Source: Allomuricauda sp. (lineage in GTDB: Bacteria > Bacteroidota > Bacteroidia > Flavobacteriales > Flavobacteriaceae). From it: 64,000 nucleotides of DNA. The DNA is taken from assembly GCA_030148335.1 (NCBI GenBank), contig JASBTQ010000027.1, positions 1-64,000 on the forward strand, given 5' to 3'. Position numbers and translations under genes: made by a program. This document shows, piece by piece, positions 23,572-32,115 of the stretch. The notes under the pieces are model-generated. The model made no database searches. It was given only the letters and a program-made list of their open reading frames with translations, and was not told where the DNA came from. How positions within the stretch are numbered: the first letter of the stretch is position 1; every line of letters starts with the position of its first letter.

Positions 23572-24075
23572 ATGAAAAGAATGGTATTTTTTGCATTTAT
23601 GGTCTTCGCGGTGTCAAATGCCCAGGAAAAGGATGCCTGCAACTGCTGTTCAGAAGAGCAGCGGGCATTTGACTTTTGGATCGGGGAATGGAAGGTAGTG
23701 AATTCCACTGATGGCAAGCTTGCTGGCACCAGTATCATCAGTAAGGAAGAGGGCGGCTGTGTGATCAGGGAAAACTGGACCAGTGCAAATGCGGGGTACA
23801 CGGGCACCAGCCTGAACTTTTACAACAAGGATACCCAAAAATGGGAACAGTTGTGGGTGGACAATACGGGTTCACATCTAAAATTGAAAGGGAACAGGAA
23901 GGGCGACCAAATGGTATTGGTATCCGATGAATTTGCCAAAGATGATAGAAAGAAGTACCGCAATCGGATCACTTGGACCCAAAACAGCGATGGTACCGTT
24001 CGGCAGTTATGGGAGGTGCTGCAAGGAGAGGAAGTGGTATCCGTTGTCTTTGATGGCCTTTACCAAAAGTGGTAA
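23572..24075 (+). CDS. exported DUF1579/lipocalin-like protein
   Basis: A 167-residue protein with a signal peptide (MKRMVFFAFMVFAVSNAQ) and a beta-barrel-like repeat: FDFWIGEWKVVNS, GGCVIRENWTSANAGYTGTS, KWEQLWVDNTGSHLKLKG, YRNRITWTQNSDG, VRQLWEVLQ. The F-D-F-W-I-G-E-W opening is characteristic of the DUF1579-like calycin group, for which no reaction is known. Four cysteines (DACNCC and GGC) could form disulfides or bind metal in the periplasm. It is followed by a clear terminator. Confidence 0.7.
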   Translation: MKRMVFFAFMVFAVSNAQEKDACNCCSEEQRAFDFWIGEWKVVNSTDGKLAGTSIISKEEGGCVIRENWTSANAGYTGTSLNFYNKDTQKWEQLWVDNTGSHLKLKGNRKGDQMVLVSDEFAKDDRKKYRNRITWTQNSDGTVRQLWEVLQGEEVVSVVFDGLYQKW

Positions 24076-24078
24076 ACA

Positions 24079-24108
24079 AAAAAAACCGGTGTGGCCCACC
24101 GGTTTTTT
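24079..24108 (+). terminator. intrinsic terminator
   Basis: AAAACCGGTG pairs with CACCGGTTTT around a short GTGGCC-containing loop, followed by TTTTTT. It ends the 23572-24075 transcript. Confidence 0.8.
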
Positions 24109-24282
24109 AAACTAACTAACTCAAAAAAATGCTAACTCAGATAACTAACTCGTTGCAAAATTCCTGTTTAACCTTCAGTAAGAGGTTAATTTAACTTTAG
24201 GAATATGTTATACTTGTTCTCTTCTATTGAGTTTATAACGGGCTTATTTTTCACTTATTGCGTTATTGTGAAAAAATTGTGA

Positions 24283-24987
24283 TTAATCTTGAAGGGAAAA
24301 TACCCTTTTTAACAAATCCGTTGTTCTGGACGATACTTTTGTCCTGATTTCCTTTTCCTCCAAAGCGATCATGGTATACACGCCCTCCAAGGCCTCATTG
24401 GTCGTATAGTCGGTCAGGTCAGGGTTCACATCATTGGTGAGTGGCAGATTGTTGTACTTCGTGATGATGTTGCTCCAGATTTTATCGGCCCCCACTTTTT
24501 GGAATGAATTTTTGATGATCGGATTGAATTTCCCGTACAATTGGGTTTTCGTTGACCGCTCCAAGTATTGTGTAGCAGCGTTATCGGCCCCCAACAATAT
24601 CTGCTTGGCATCGTTGAAAGTGATTCCCTTCACGGCATCCACAAAAATGGGGGTGGCCTCACCAACGGCATCCTCGGCCGCACGGTTGATGATCTTGAGC
24701 CCCTCATCGGCCAAGCTTCCCAAACCTACATCCCTAAGGGTCTTGTCCACTTTTTGAAGCTCTTCGGGGAGTAGGATCTTTACCAGTTCGTTCCTGAAAA
24801 AACCATTTTCGTTGGCCAGTTTGTTCACCTGTTTCTCAATGCCCATGTTCAGGGCCTCGCGTAGCCCTTGGGCTATTTCGGCATTCCCGATTCCTGTGGT
24901 TCCTTGGGGCAGTTGATTGACCACCTGTTGGAGTTCCGTACATGCTACCAATTGGAAGACCAATAGGCATAGCAGTGTTCGTTTCAT
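24283..24987 (-). CDS. DUF4197 lipoprotein
   Basis: A 234-residue lipoprotein: signal MKRTLLCLLVFQLVACTEL with lipid Cys 16. The remainder is all-helical with the DUF4197 blocks AQGLREALNMGIEKQVNKL, ILLPEELQKVDKTLRDVGLG, AVKGITFNDAKQILLGADNA and ATQYLERSTKTQLYGKFNPI. Function of the family is unknown. It begins a run of four minus-strand exported or membrane proteins reading from 26545 down to 24283, though with gaps that suggest separate promoters. Confidence 0.88.
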   Translation of the reverse strand: MKRTLLCLLVFQLVACTELQQVVNQLPQGTTGIGNAEIAQGLREALNMGIEKQVNKLANENGFFRNELVKILLPEELQKVDKTLRDVGLGSLADEGLKIINRAAEDAVGEATPIFVDAVKGITFNDAKQILLGADNAATQYLERSTKTQLYGKFNPIIKNSFQKVGADKIWSNIITKYNNLPLTNDVNPDLTDYTTNEALEGVYTMIALEEKEIRTKVSSRTTDLLKRVFSLQD

Positions 24988-25143
24988 GATATTCTTTTTA
25001 TAGTTGGGATGAAAATACTACGAAAAACCAAAAACAAACACGACCCAAGGAGTTTTTTCTTTGGGTCAAATGCCGGACACAGTTATAGTTTGGTCAATGT
25101 AACGCTAGAAGTTTAGGTTTACAGCTTGCGTTGAGCGGAATAT

Positions 25144-25734
25144 TCAATAGCGTGGCACTTTGAATATTCCTTCGGAAATGATGACCGAATCCACCAATTC
25201 CACAGTTCCGCCACTGACATCGTACCATTTTAAAGTGCCAGAGAACGATCCACTTATATGGGAGTTTGTGATTTCCGAGAATTGCACGGTCGCCAGATCA
25301 TAAAGTTGCGTAGCTGTGGTGTTCAGCACGGCAATGTAGATGTTCCCTTGGTCATCAAAGTAGCTCATGTTAAAAACTGAATCCGGTGTTCTGTCGCCCT
25401 GGCCTTGGATATTGGTGTAGGATGTTCCTGCCACAATGTTCTCCGAATCCCCGATGAAAATTGTGAACCTATTGGTCAGTCCCGTTTCAAAAAAAGTGTC
25501 TATCCCTCCAATGTTCACGGTATGCACGCCAGATTGTTCATCATGGTCCACGATTCCCGTGAGATTGATCTGGGTTTCCGGTTTGAAAACATAATCAACC
25601 TGGTTTCCATCAACTTTGAAACGGAAATAATAATCACTTTCAGTTTCGTCAGTCCCGTTGTCACTTTTTGAACAACTGAACAGGAACAAACTTGCAACAA
25701 GAAAGATGGAAAGATACTTGTATGGATTTTTCAT
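25144..25734 (-). CDS. hypothetical lipoprotein
   Basis: A 196-residue lipoprotein with signal MKNPYKYLSIFLVASLFLFS and lipid cysteine directly after. The mature part is beta-rich (YYFRFKVDGNQVDYVFKPET, TVNIGGIDTFFETGLTNRFT, and a C-terminal SFSGTLKWYDVSGGTVELVD). The F-R-F-K-V-D-G-N-Q-V opening and the ISGSFSGTL strand resemble uncharacterised beta-sandwich lipoproteins common in Flavobacteriaceae. No function can be assigned. Confidence 0.65.
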   Translation of the reverse strand: MKNPYKYLSIFLVASLFLFSCSKSDNGTDETESDYYFRFKVDGNQVDYVFKPETQINLTGIVDHDEQSGVHTVNIGGIDTFFETGLTNRFTIFIGDSENIVAGTSYTNIQGQGDRTPDSVFNMSYFDDQGNIYIAVLNTTATQLYDLATVQFSEITNSHISGSFSGTLKWYDVSGGTVELVDSVIISEGIFKVPRY

Positions 25735-25775
25735 TGGATATTATTTGTACGGAACCCATTATAGGGTTGGATGTT

Positions 25776-26051
25776 TTAGCGGGTATTCAGTTTGCAGTTT
25801 TCTTTGTACTCTTTATCCACCAACTGTCTGAATTTTGCAATCTCGTTCGATTCTCTGTACTTGCCTTCCAATTCGTCCATCGCTTCTTCCCTTGCGGTGT
25901 CAATGGCACCAATCTCGCCTTTAAGGGCATCTTGCATGGTCTCGCATTGTAGTTCGGCAAATTTCTTGGCATCACTTTCCATGGAACTACCACAGGAAAA
26001 CATAAGGAATGCAAGCGATACGGTCATCAAAAGGAATGGTCTAGATTTCAT
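25776..26051 (-). CDS. small helical lipoprotein
   Basis: A 91-residue lipoprotein: signal MKSRPFLLMTVSLAFLMFSC gives lipid Cys 20. The mature part is a charged helix-rich segment (DAKKFAELQCETMQDALKGE, AREEAMDELEGKYRESNEIA), ending DKEYKENCKLNTR; two further cysteines could pair. It has no recognised domain. It lies 11 bases after the PspC-like gene on the same strand and is probably co-transcribed with it. Confidence 0.65.
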   Translation of the reverse strand: MKSRPFLLMTVSLAFLMFSCGSSMESDAKKFAELQCETMQDALKGEIGAIDTAREEAMDELEGKYRESNEIAKFRQLVDKEYKENCKLNTR

Positions 26052-26062
26052 AAGGTTGTGTT

Positions 26063-26545
26063 TTAGTTGGGTTGTTTGTTGTTTTTTTCATTTTTGTCCA
26101 TAAAGTATCCGATGGTCCCGCCCACCAAGGCAAAGACAACGATGCTCACCAGCACGTTGAAGACAATGTCCCAGCCATCGCCCACATATTTGTCGTATTC
26201 ATCCACTATGGTCGTGAAGTTCTTTAGGTAGCTGAACATCCCAGTGTTCCCATAAAGGCTTCCATAGTTTTGGACCATGTCCGACTGGAAGTAATAACTC
26301 AACGGAATGCCCAACAAGGCCCCGAGCAGCCCGAAGGTCACCATTCTGCCTTTCTTTTGGTTGAAAGCGAGATAGGACCCCAAATAGACGATGATCCCTA
26401 AAGGGATAAAAATCAGGGTCAGAACGATCAGGGCCACCCTGACCCCGACCGGGGGCAATTTGAATTTCTGTGCGATAGTGCTGCAAACGCCCAAAAGTGA
26501 TTTTTCGGAGCGGGTGAAAAAGTGGATGACGGTTTCCTTGTCCAT
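26063..26545 (-). CDS. PspC-domain membrane protein
   Basis: A 160-residue inner-membrane protein with an N-terminal PspC-like segment (SLLGVCSTIAQKFKLPPVGV, RVALIVLTLIFIPLGIIVYL) and two more hydrophobic segments (FGLLGALLGIPLSYYF and VFNVLVSIVVFALVGGTIGY). PspC proteins take part in envelope-stress responses in other bacteria; here the role is inferred from the domain only. It is divergent from the LytS-type kinase gene. Confidence 0.8.
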   Translation of the reverse strand: MDKETVIHFFTRSEKSLLGVCSTIAQKFKLPPVGVRVALIVLTLIFIPLGIIVYLGSYLAFNQKKGRMVTFGLLGALLGIPLSYYFQSDMVQNYGSLYGNTGMFSYLKNFTTIVDEYDKYVGDGWDIVFNVLVSIVVFALVGGTIGYFMDKNEKNNKQPN

Positions 26546-26701
26546 GTTGTGAGGTTTGGTTCTTTATATTCCAAAACTAGGGGAACCGCCACACCCATAA
26601 AACCCTTGATGATCCTGTGGCCGTGTATTTTTATTTTGTGCAGGGGAGCGTTTATTTTTTGCTAAAATGTGTACTTTCATCATTCCTTGACTTTACGCTA
26701 A

Positions 26702-28507
26702 ATGGATGCTTTTGTAAAACGCATATTGTGCTTGCTCGCCTTTGTTGCCTTTGTTCTGCCCATATCTGCCCAACAGTTCCAAAAGGAGTTGGATTCCCTT
26801 TCCCGATTGATGGAGAATCGATCGTTAACTGACACAGCCACCATCGACCTGAGAAACCACTATACCAAACAGGCCCTTTTCGCAAATCCTTCGGATACCA
26901 CATTGTTGGACTTTGCTGAAAAAACCCTTGAAATTTCAACGAAAATGGGGTATGGTAGGGGAACCATGCTCGCCTATGAACGCTTGGCCCTCATCCATCA
27001 ATATTCCTTTTCCAATCCATATAAGGCCCAGGAATTCTATCATAAGGCCCTTGCCTTGATGGAGAAGGACAAAAGGCTGAAACCCTACGGATGGAGCATC
27101 TACGGGGGAATAGGCACCCTCTACTACGAGCAGGAAGAATATGGGAAGGCACTGGACTTTTTCAAACAGGTGTTGAAACACGACAAGAACCTTGAACTGA
27201 CCGCCACGGCCAACATGGCCAATATTTATGGTTCAATCAACCAATTGGACTCCGCAATCTATTATTACAACAAGGCCCTTGACATGGAACAGGTGAAGGA
27301 CAACCCTACCTACAAGGCCAATCTGTACAGCAACCTTTCCCTGATCTATGGACAGGACGGCCAAGTGGATTCCGCATTGGTCTCCGCAGAGAAAAGTATT
27401 GCGCTGATTGAACAATATGGAATCGAATTTGTGCGGCCTACGGCCTATGCCAATGCTTCCATGGCCTATATGGGCAACAGTGATTATGAAATGGCCGAAA
27501 AATATGCAAAGCTCTCGTTGGAACTGAGCGATGCGCAGGGAAACCTGTTTTTGCAAAAATCGGCATGGGGAACGCTGGCTGATGTGTATGCGGCGAAAGG
27601 GGATTTTTCAAATGCCCTGGAAGCCTATAAAAAGTTCTCTGTGCTGAAGGACAGTCTCAACGGACAGAACAGAAGGGTGGAGATCAACCGTAAGCAACTG
27701 GAATTTGATTTTGAAAAGGAGCGGACCGTTACCAAGGCAGAGATCGAGCGGCAGACCACCATCAAAAGGGCGACCCTTTTGGGCGGAGGAGGGCTGCTTC
27801 TGGCCTCGGTATTTGGTTTTATGTTGTACAAACGCCGAAGGGATGATCTTGAGCAGAAAAGGGAAGCGGAGTTTAGGGCACTGGTTTCCGATACCGAGCT
27901 CAAGGCACTCCGGGCCCAGATGAACCCTCATTTTATCTTCAACTCCCTGAATTCCATTGGGGATTATATTTTAAAGAACGACACCGAAACAGCAATGGAA
28001 TACCTCACCAAGTTCGCCAAATTGATGCGGATGGTGCTGGAGAACTCCGAGTTCAAGGAAATCCCGTTGTCCGAAGATTTAAAATTTTTGGAGCTTTATC
28101 TTCAAGTGGAGAGCAAAAGACAACCGGGCAAGTTTTCTTATGAAATTAGCGTGGAAGAAGACTTGGATACGGAAAATATTGCAGTACCCCCCATGATGCT
28201 ACAACCATTCATCGAGAACAGCATTTGGCATGGGTTTGCCCAAAAAGCCGATAGGGGACACATTTCCATTGGCATTGTCAAACAAGGAAACATGCTTTTG
28301 TGCACTGTGGATGATGATGGACAGGGTAGGCAGACTGAAGGTTATGTTTTGGCAACAAAAAAAGCGTTTGGGGTGGCCATTACAGAAAGCAGGTTGGAAA
28401 TTCTGAACGCACAGAAGAACACCAAGGGAAAATTGGACATTATGGACAAAGGACGTGACAAGGGCACCCGTGTGGAGGTGAGCCTCCCTTTAGAGACCAT
28501 TTTTTAA
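26702..28507 (+). CDS. LytS-type sensor histidine kinase with periplasmic TPR repeats
   Basis: A 601-residue kinase. It has a signal peptide (ILCLLAFVAFVLPISAQQ), then about six tetratricopeptide repeats at residues 80-320 (for example YGKALDFFKQVLKHDKNLEL, AIYYYNKALDME, FSNALEAYKKFSVL), one membrane helix at about 358-377 (LLGGGGLLLASVFGFMLY), then the His_kinase domain with ALRAQMNPHFIFNSLNSIGD (phospho-His) and a GHKL ATPase with VPPMMLQPFIENSIWHGF. The TPR part faces the periplasm and probably senses a protein ligand. It is followed after 17 bases by its LytTR response regulator. Confidence 0.93.
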   Translation: MDAFVKRILCLLAFVAFVLPISAQQFQKELDSLSRLMENRSLTDTATIDLRNHYTKQALFANPSDTTLLDFAEKTLEISTKMGYGRGTMLAYERLALIHQYSFSNPYKAQEFYHKALALMEKDKRLKPYGWSIYGGIGTLYYEQEEYGKALDFFKQVLKHDKNLELTATANMANIYGSINQLDSAIYYYNKALDMEQVKDNPTYKANLYSNLSLIYGQDGQVDSALVSAEKSIALIEQYGIEFVRPTAYANASMAYMGNSDYEMAEKYAKLSLELSDAQGNLFLQKSAWGTLADVYAAKGDFSNALEAYKKFSVLKDSLNGQNRRVEINRKQLEFDFEKERTVTKAEIERQTTIKRATLLGGGGLLLASVFGFMLYKRRRDDLEQKREAEFRALVSDTELKALRAQMNPHFIFNSLNSIGDYILKNDTETAMEYLTKFAKLMRMVLENSEFKEIPLSEDLKFLELYLQVESKRQPGKFSYEISVEEDLDTENIAVPPMMLQPFIENSIWHGFAQKADRGHISIGIVKQGNMLLCTVDDDGQGRQTEGYVLATKKAFGVAITESRLEILNAQKNTKGKLDIMDKGRDKGTRVEVSLPLETIF

Positions 28508-28524
28508 AACTGATAGAGACGAAG

Positions 28525-29259
28525 ATGACCGTAGCCATAATCGATGACGAACAGCACTGCATAGACCGTTTGATGCACTTGCTCGAACCGCATTCGGATC
28601 ATGTCGAAATCGTCAGCTATAGTACTGTGGAAGAAGGAATAAAAGGAGTGGATTCCCTACGTCCCGATATTGTTTTTTTGGATGTACAGCTCCATGACAG
28701 AACCGGTTTTGATTTTCTTTCATCGGTGTCCTATCGCGATTTCAGCCTCATCTTCACCACAGCCTATGAAAAGTACGCCATCGAGGCCTTCAAGTTTTCG
28801 GCCATCGCCTATCTGCTAAAACCTGTGGACCGGGACGATTTTGAATTCGCCTTCCAAAAAGCATTGGACAAAACGGAACAGGCCCAACTTCATGAACGGA
28901 TAAATGTGTTGCTTTCCAATGTGTCAAAAGGGAACGGTCCGAAAAGGATCAGTGTCCCGCACAAGGAGGGATATGTCTTTCTTCTGGTCTCCCATGTGGT
29001 CCGGTGCCAGGCCGATGTGAACTATACCCATATCTTTACGTCGGATGGAAAAAGGTACACGGCCTCAAAGACCTTGAAACATTTTGAGCAGCTGCTGGAC
29101 GGGCATCAATTTTTCAGGACACATAATTCCCACCTCATCAATCTGGATTTTGTGGCCTCTTACCATAAAAATGGATATGCCATTCTTTCCGACGGTACCA
29201 AAATCGAAGTTTCCACGCGTAGGAGGGACGCCTTTGTGAAAGCATGCGCCCAACACTGA
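28525..29259 (+). CDS. LytTR-family response regulator
   Basis: A 244-residue two-domain regulator. The receiver (residues 1-120) has VAIIDDEQHCIDRLMHLLEP, the phospho-acceptor in DIVFLDVQLHDRTGFDF and the lysine in YLLKPVDRDD. The LytTR DNA-binding domain (about 145-240) has RCQADVNYTHIFTSDGKRYT, SKTLKHFEQLL, FFRTHNSHLINLDFVASYHK and GTKIEVSTRRRDAFV. It pairs with the kinase immediately upstream. The target genes are not evident. Confidence 0.95.
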   Translation: MTVAIIDDEQHCIDRLMHLLEPHSDHVEIVSYSTVEEGIKGVDSLRPDIVFLDVQLHDRTGFDFLSSVSYRDFSLIFTTAYEKYAIEAFKFSAIAYLLKPVDRDDFEFAFQKALDKTEQAQLHERINVLLSNVSKGNGPKRISVPHKEGYVFLLVSHVVRCQADVNYTHIFTSDGKRYTASKTLKHFEQLLDGHQFFRTHNSHLINLDFVASYHKNGYAILSDGTKIEVSTRRRDAFVKACAQH

Positions 29260-29318
29260 TTTCTTCCTTTACTACAGGTTTCCAGTTGAAGAGACTCTGA
29301 ATGATAAGGGCAAAACTA

Positions 29319-29720
29319 TCAAACAAGACTGCTCAACAGCAAGATCAGTTTTTGTTTGGTGAGTGGCTTGACAAGATAATCGGAAACCTCACTGATGTTC
29401 TTGGCCCTTTCCACGTCCGACGGATCTACGGATGAAGAAACCACATAGATATGCACCTTTTTCCCAATGCGGGGTTTTAGCAAAATGTAGTTTTCAAGAA
29501 ACTGCCACCCATCCATAATGGGCATGGTCAAATCCAGCAGGATTACGTCAGGAATCAAGTCAGGATTGCCCAAGGAGGATTCCAAGAAATCGATGGCTTC
29601 CCTTCCGTTGGAGAAAATCCTTATGGATTTTACAAGGTCGGTGGAGGAAAGGGTCCGTTGGATGATATATTGGTAGGTATCGTCATCGTCAACGAGGAAG
29701 AGCGTTTCAATTTCTTTCAT
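29319..29720 (-). CDS. single-domain response regulator
   Basis: The start is taken at ATG 29720 (MKEIETLFLVDDDDTYQYII), giving 133 residues, the length of a lone receiver; upstream in-frame starts lie inside the kinase gene. Acidic pocket DDDD, phospho-acceptor in DVILLDLTMPIMDGWQFLEN, the Ser of YVVSSSVDPSD and the lysine in YLVKPLTKQ are all present. There is no output domain, as in phosphorelay intermediates or Rcp1-like regulators. It overlaps the kinase stop by 14 bases. Confidence 0.9.
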   Translation of the reverse strand: MKEIETLFLVDDDDTYQYIIQRTLSSTDLVKSIRIFSNGREAIDFLESSLGNPDLIPDVILLDLTMPIMDGWQFLENYILLKPRIGKKVHIYVVSSSVDPSDVERAKNISEVSDYLVKPLTKQKLILLLSSLV

Positions 29721-30843
29721 AAGGTTCATTTTTATGGAACTGTACAAAGAAAGTACTCCCTTTTTCAAGTTCACTTTCGGCATATATGGTACCTCCCATG
29801 GTCTCTATCTGTGTTTTGGTAATAAAAAGGCCAAATCCTTTGGCATCGTGGTTGTCATGGAATGTTTTTCGCAATCCAAATAATTTCTTTTCATTGGCCG
29901 CCATGTCGATCCCTATGCCATTGTCCTGAACCTTCATATGTACTTCACCGTTCTTTAGGTAGCTTTCCAGCTCCACTTTCAAATTTCTCTTCGGGGAGCG
30001 GTACCGGATGGCATTGCTCAGCAGATTGTGCATAATGCTCATCAAGTATTTTTTCGGATAATGGATTTCCGGTGCTTTGTGAAAATTGGCCTCTACGGTA
30101 ATATCTGGATATATGACATCAACATTTAGACTTTCCATGGTTTTTTGAAAACATTCATCAAAGCGCAATTTTTCCTTTTTGATGTCTACATCCTGTCTGA
30201 TCTGTAGGGACTCCACCAGTTCATTGAAGGTTTCGTTCAGAATATGGACCGGTTTGGCCAATTTATCGATGAGTGCCCGTTGGTCCTCAAAAGTCTCGCT
30301 TTCCTCGATCATTGAGGTGAGCAGGAGTAGGTTGGAGAGAGGGGCCCTTAGGTTATGGGAGACAATAAAACAAAAATCTTCCAACTGCTTGGTCCTTTGC
30401 TTCAGCTCCAGTTCTTGGTTTTTCTGCTTGGTGATGTCAAACCGAATGGATACGTACTGGTATGGTTTTGCATTGGCGCCCAGATAGGGAACAATGGTGG
30501 TATAGACCCAATAGTAGGAGCCGTCCTTGGCGCGATTTCGTATTTCCCCACTCCAGACCTTTCCCTGGGCGATTGTGCGCCAAAGATTTGTGAAAAAATC
30601 CTTGTCATGATAGCCAGAGTTGATAATTCGATGGTTTTGCCCCATCAGCTCTTCCCTGGTATATTGGGATATTTCACAAAACTTGTCGTTCACATAGGTA
30701 ATATTCCCTTTGGTGTCGGTAAACGCTACAATGGCAGATTGGTCCAGAGCAATTTTTTGTTGTTCCAGGTCGTTGAAGACACCCTCTAGATACTTGAACA
30801 AACTGAGTTTGTCGGATTCTTTGCTTAACATGGGCAAAGGCAT
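29707..30843 (-). CDS. PAS-domain sensor histidine kinase
   Basis: A 378-residue soluble kinase: a PAS domain at about 38-150 (IVAFTDTKGNITYVNDKFCE, REELMGQNHRIINSGYHDKD, EIRNRAKDGSYYWVYTTIVP), a short coiled coil, HisKA with FCFIVSHNLRAPLSNLLLLT (phospho-His about residue 162) and a HATPase_c domain (HNLLSNAIRYRSPKRNLKVE, DNGIGIDMAANEKKLFGLRK, GFGLFITKTQIETMGGTIYA). No membrane segment is present, so it senses an internal signal such as redox state or a bound ligand. It is co-transcribed with the receiver protein that overlaps its stop. Confidence 0.93.
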   Translation of the reverse strand: MPLPMLSKESDKLSLFKYLEGVFNDLEQQKIALDQSAIVAFTDTKGNITYVNDKFCEISQYTREELMGQNHRIINSGYHDKDFFTNLWRTIAQGKVWSGEIRNRAKDGSYYWVYTTIVPYLGANAKPYQYVSIRFDITKQKNQELELKQRTKQLEDFCFIVSHNLRAPLSNLLLLTSMIEESETFEDQRALIDKLAKPVHILNETFNELVESLQIRQDVDIKKEKLRFDECFQKTMESLNVDVIYPDITVEANFHKAPEIHYPKKYLMSIMHNLLSNAIRYRSPKRNLKVELESYLKNGEVHMKVQDNGIGIDMAANEKKLFGLRKTFHDNHDAKGFGLFITKTQIETMGGTIYAESELEKGSTFFVQFHKNEPYERN

Positions 30844-31266
30844 TGATTAGGTTGATGCAACGAGGGGGAACATTCTACCATTACAATATTATAAAATTAT
30901 ACGATCAATTCCTACATGGGTTGTAATCTCACCTAGTAGCATCAAAATCTTATTTTGAATCCACCATTGACCACAGAATCATCAACAGGAGCATACATGT
31001 CACTGGAGTATGGGTTATCCAAATTTCCTGTGAATATGGTATCGAAACGGGTCTGTGGAGTCTCGGGATAATTTTTTTAAGGCCAAGAGCACAGGGAATT
31101 TTTTTTGTTTTTTTCTTTCACTTAAAAGGCCATGCCCAATATGTCATTTTCCACCTAACAATGGTAGGATGAGGGGTGCTATCGTGGCAGTGCCAATATG
31201 TCCCATATCCAAAAATATATGGCATTTAGAAATCAGGGATCAGGAAATGATGTTTACCTTAGTGTT
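30844..31266. other. intergenic stretch before the stress island
   Basis: No gene is supported in these 420 bases. The only notable structure is a short inverted repeat CCATAT (31203-31208) with ATATGG (31217-31222), about 45 bases before the start of the ATP-cone nuclease gene, possibly a regulator site. The left part is the promoter region of the PAS kinase gene on the minus strand. Confidence 0.4.
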
Positions 31267-32109
31267 ATGGCCAAACAGATACCTGACATCACAAAATCCT
31301 CTGGGGAACGAACACGGTTTTCCTTTGAAAAACTGCAGCGTTCGCTCAAGCATAGTGGCGCCAATGACGAATTGATAAATGAAATCATCCATCGGGTGGG
31401 GGAAGAATTGTATCCTGGCATCACCACAAGGGAAATCCATAATCGGGCCTATGCACTGCTGAAGAAGAAAAAGTCACTTTTCGCATCAAAATACAAGCTG
31501 AAAAAGGCCATTTATGAGTTGGGACCGACTGGTTTCCCTTTTGAACGCTTTATAAGCGGCATCCTATACTATTCCGGGTATGATACCAAAGTGGGCGAGG
31601 TGCTCCAAGGTACGTGTGTTTCCCACGAAATTGATGTGCTGGCCATCAAAAATGGGACCCTTAACGTAATCGAATGCAAGTTCCACGGGGAAGATGGGCT
31701 CAATTGCAATGTGAAAGTGCCCCTCTATATCCATTCCAGGTACAATGATGTGAAAGCACCCTTGGAGTCTAAAAAGGACAGTCCTTATGATGAAACATTG
31801 GGTTGGGTGGTCACTAACACCCGTTTTACCGAGGACGCCCTCCAATATGGAAAATGTGCGGGCCTGTATCTTTTGAGTTGGGATCATCCCAATGGAAATG
31901 GCATAAAAGACAGGATAGATCGATTGGGACTCTATCCCATAACCGTTTCCACATTGCTGTCCGGAAGAGAAAAACATTTTCTGTTGAACAGGAATGTGGT
32001 GTTGTGCAAACAGCTGGTCCAAGAACACTTTTATTTGGATCATTTGGGGGTTTCCAATGGCAGAAAGACCAGAATCCTGAACGAAATGGAATCCCTTTGT
32101 AAAATCTAG
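31267..32109 (+). CDS. ATP-cone domain fused to Mrr-like restriction endonuclease domain
   Basis: The start is taken at ATG 31267 (MAKQIPDITKSSGERTRFSF), giving 280 residues. Residues 5-85 are an ATP-cone (RTRFSFEKLQRSLKHSGAND, VGEELYPGITTREIHNRAYA). The rest is a PD-(D/E)XK nuclease fold of the Mrr type: PTGFPFERFISGILYYSGYD, then the catalytic set D123 (HEIDVLAIKNG) and E136-C-K138 (LNVIECKFH). ATP-cones sense ATP or dATP in ribonucleotide reductase and NrdR, so the nuclease may be gated by the nucleotide pool. It is followed after 6 bases by an RNA-nuclease-like gene in the same direction. Substrate (DNA or RNA) is not known. Confidence 0.85.
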   Translation: MAKQIPDITKSSGERTRFSFEKLQRSLKHSGANDELINEIIHRVGEELYPGITTREIHNRAYALLKKKKSLFASKYKLKKAIYELGPTGFPFERFISGILYYSGYDTKVGEVLQGTCVSHEIDVLAIKNGTLNVIECKFHGEDGLNCNVKVPLYIHSRYNDVKAPLESKKDSPYDETLGWVVTNTRFTEDALQYGKCAGLYLLSWDHPNGNGIKDRIDRLGLYPITVSTLLSGREKHFLLNRNVVLCKQLVQEHFYLDHLGVSNGRKTRILNEMESLCKI

Positions 32110-32115
32110 ACAAGC

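Noticed and set aside
24110..24150. CTAACT repeats after the 23572 gene
   Set aside because: Four or five short imperfect copies (ACTAACTAACTC, GCTAACTC, ATAACTAACTC) just behind a terminator; too short and irregular for CRISPR or a clear operator, so only noted.
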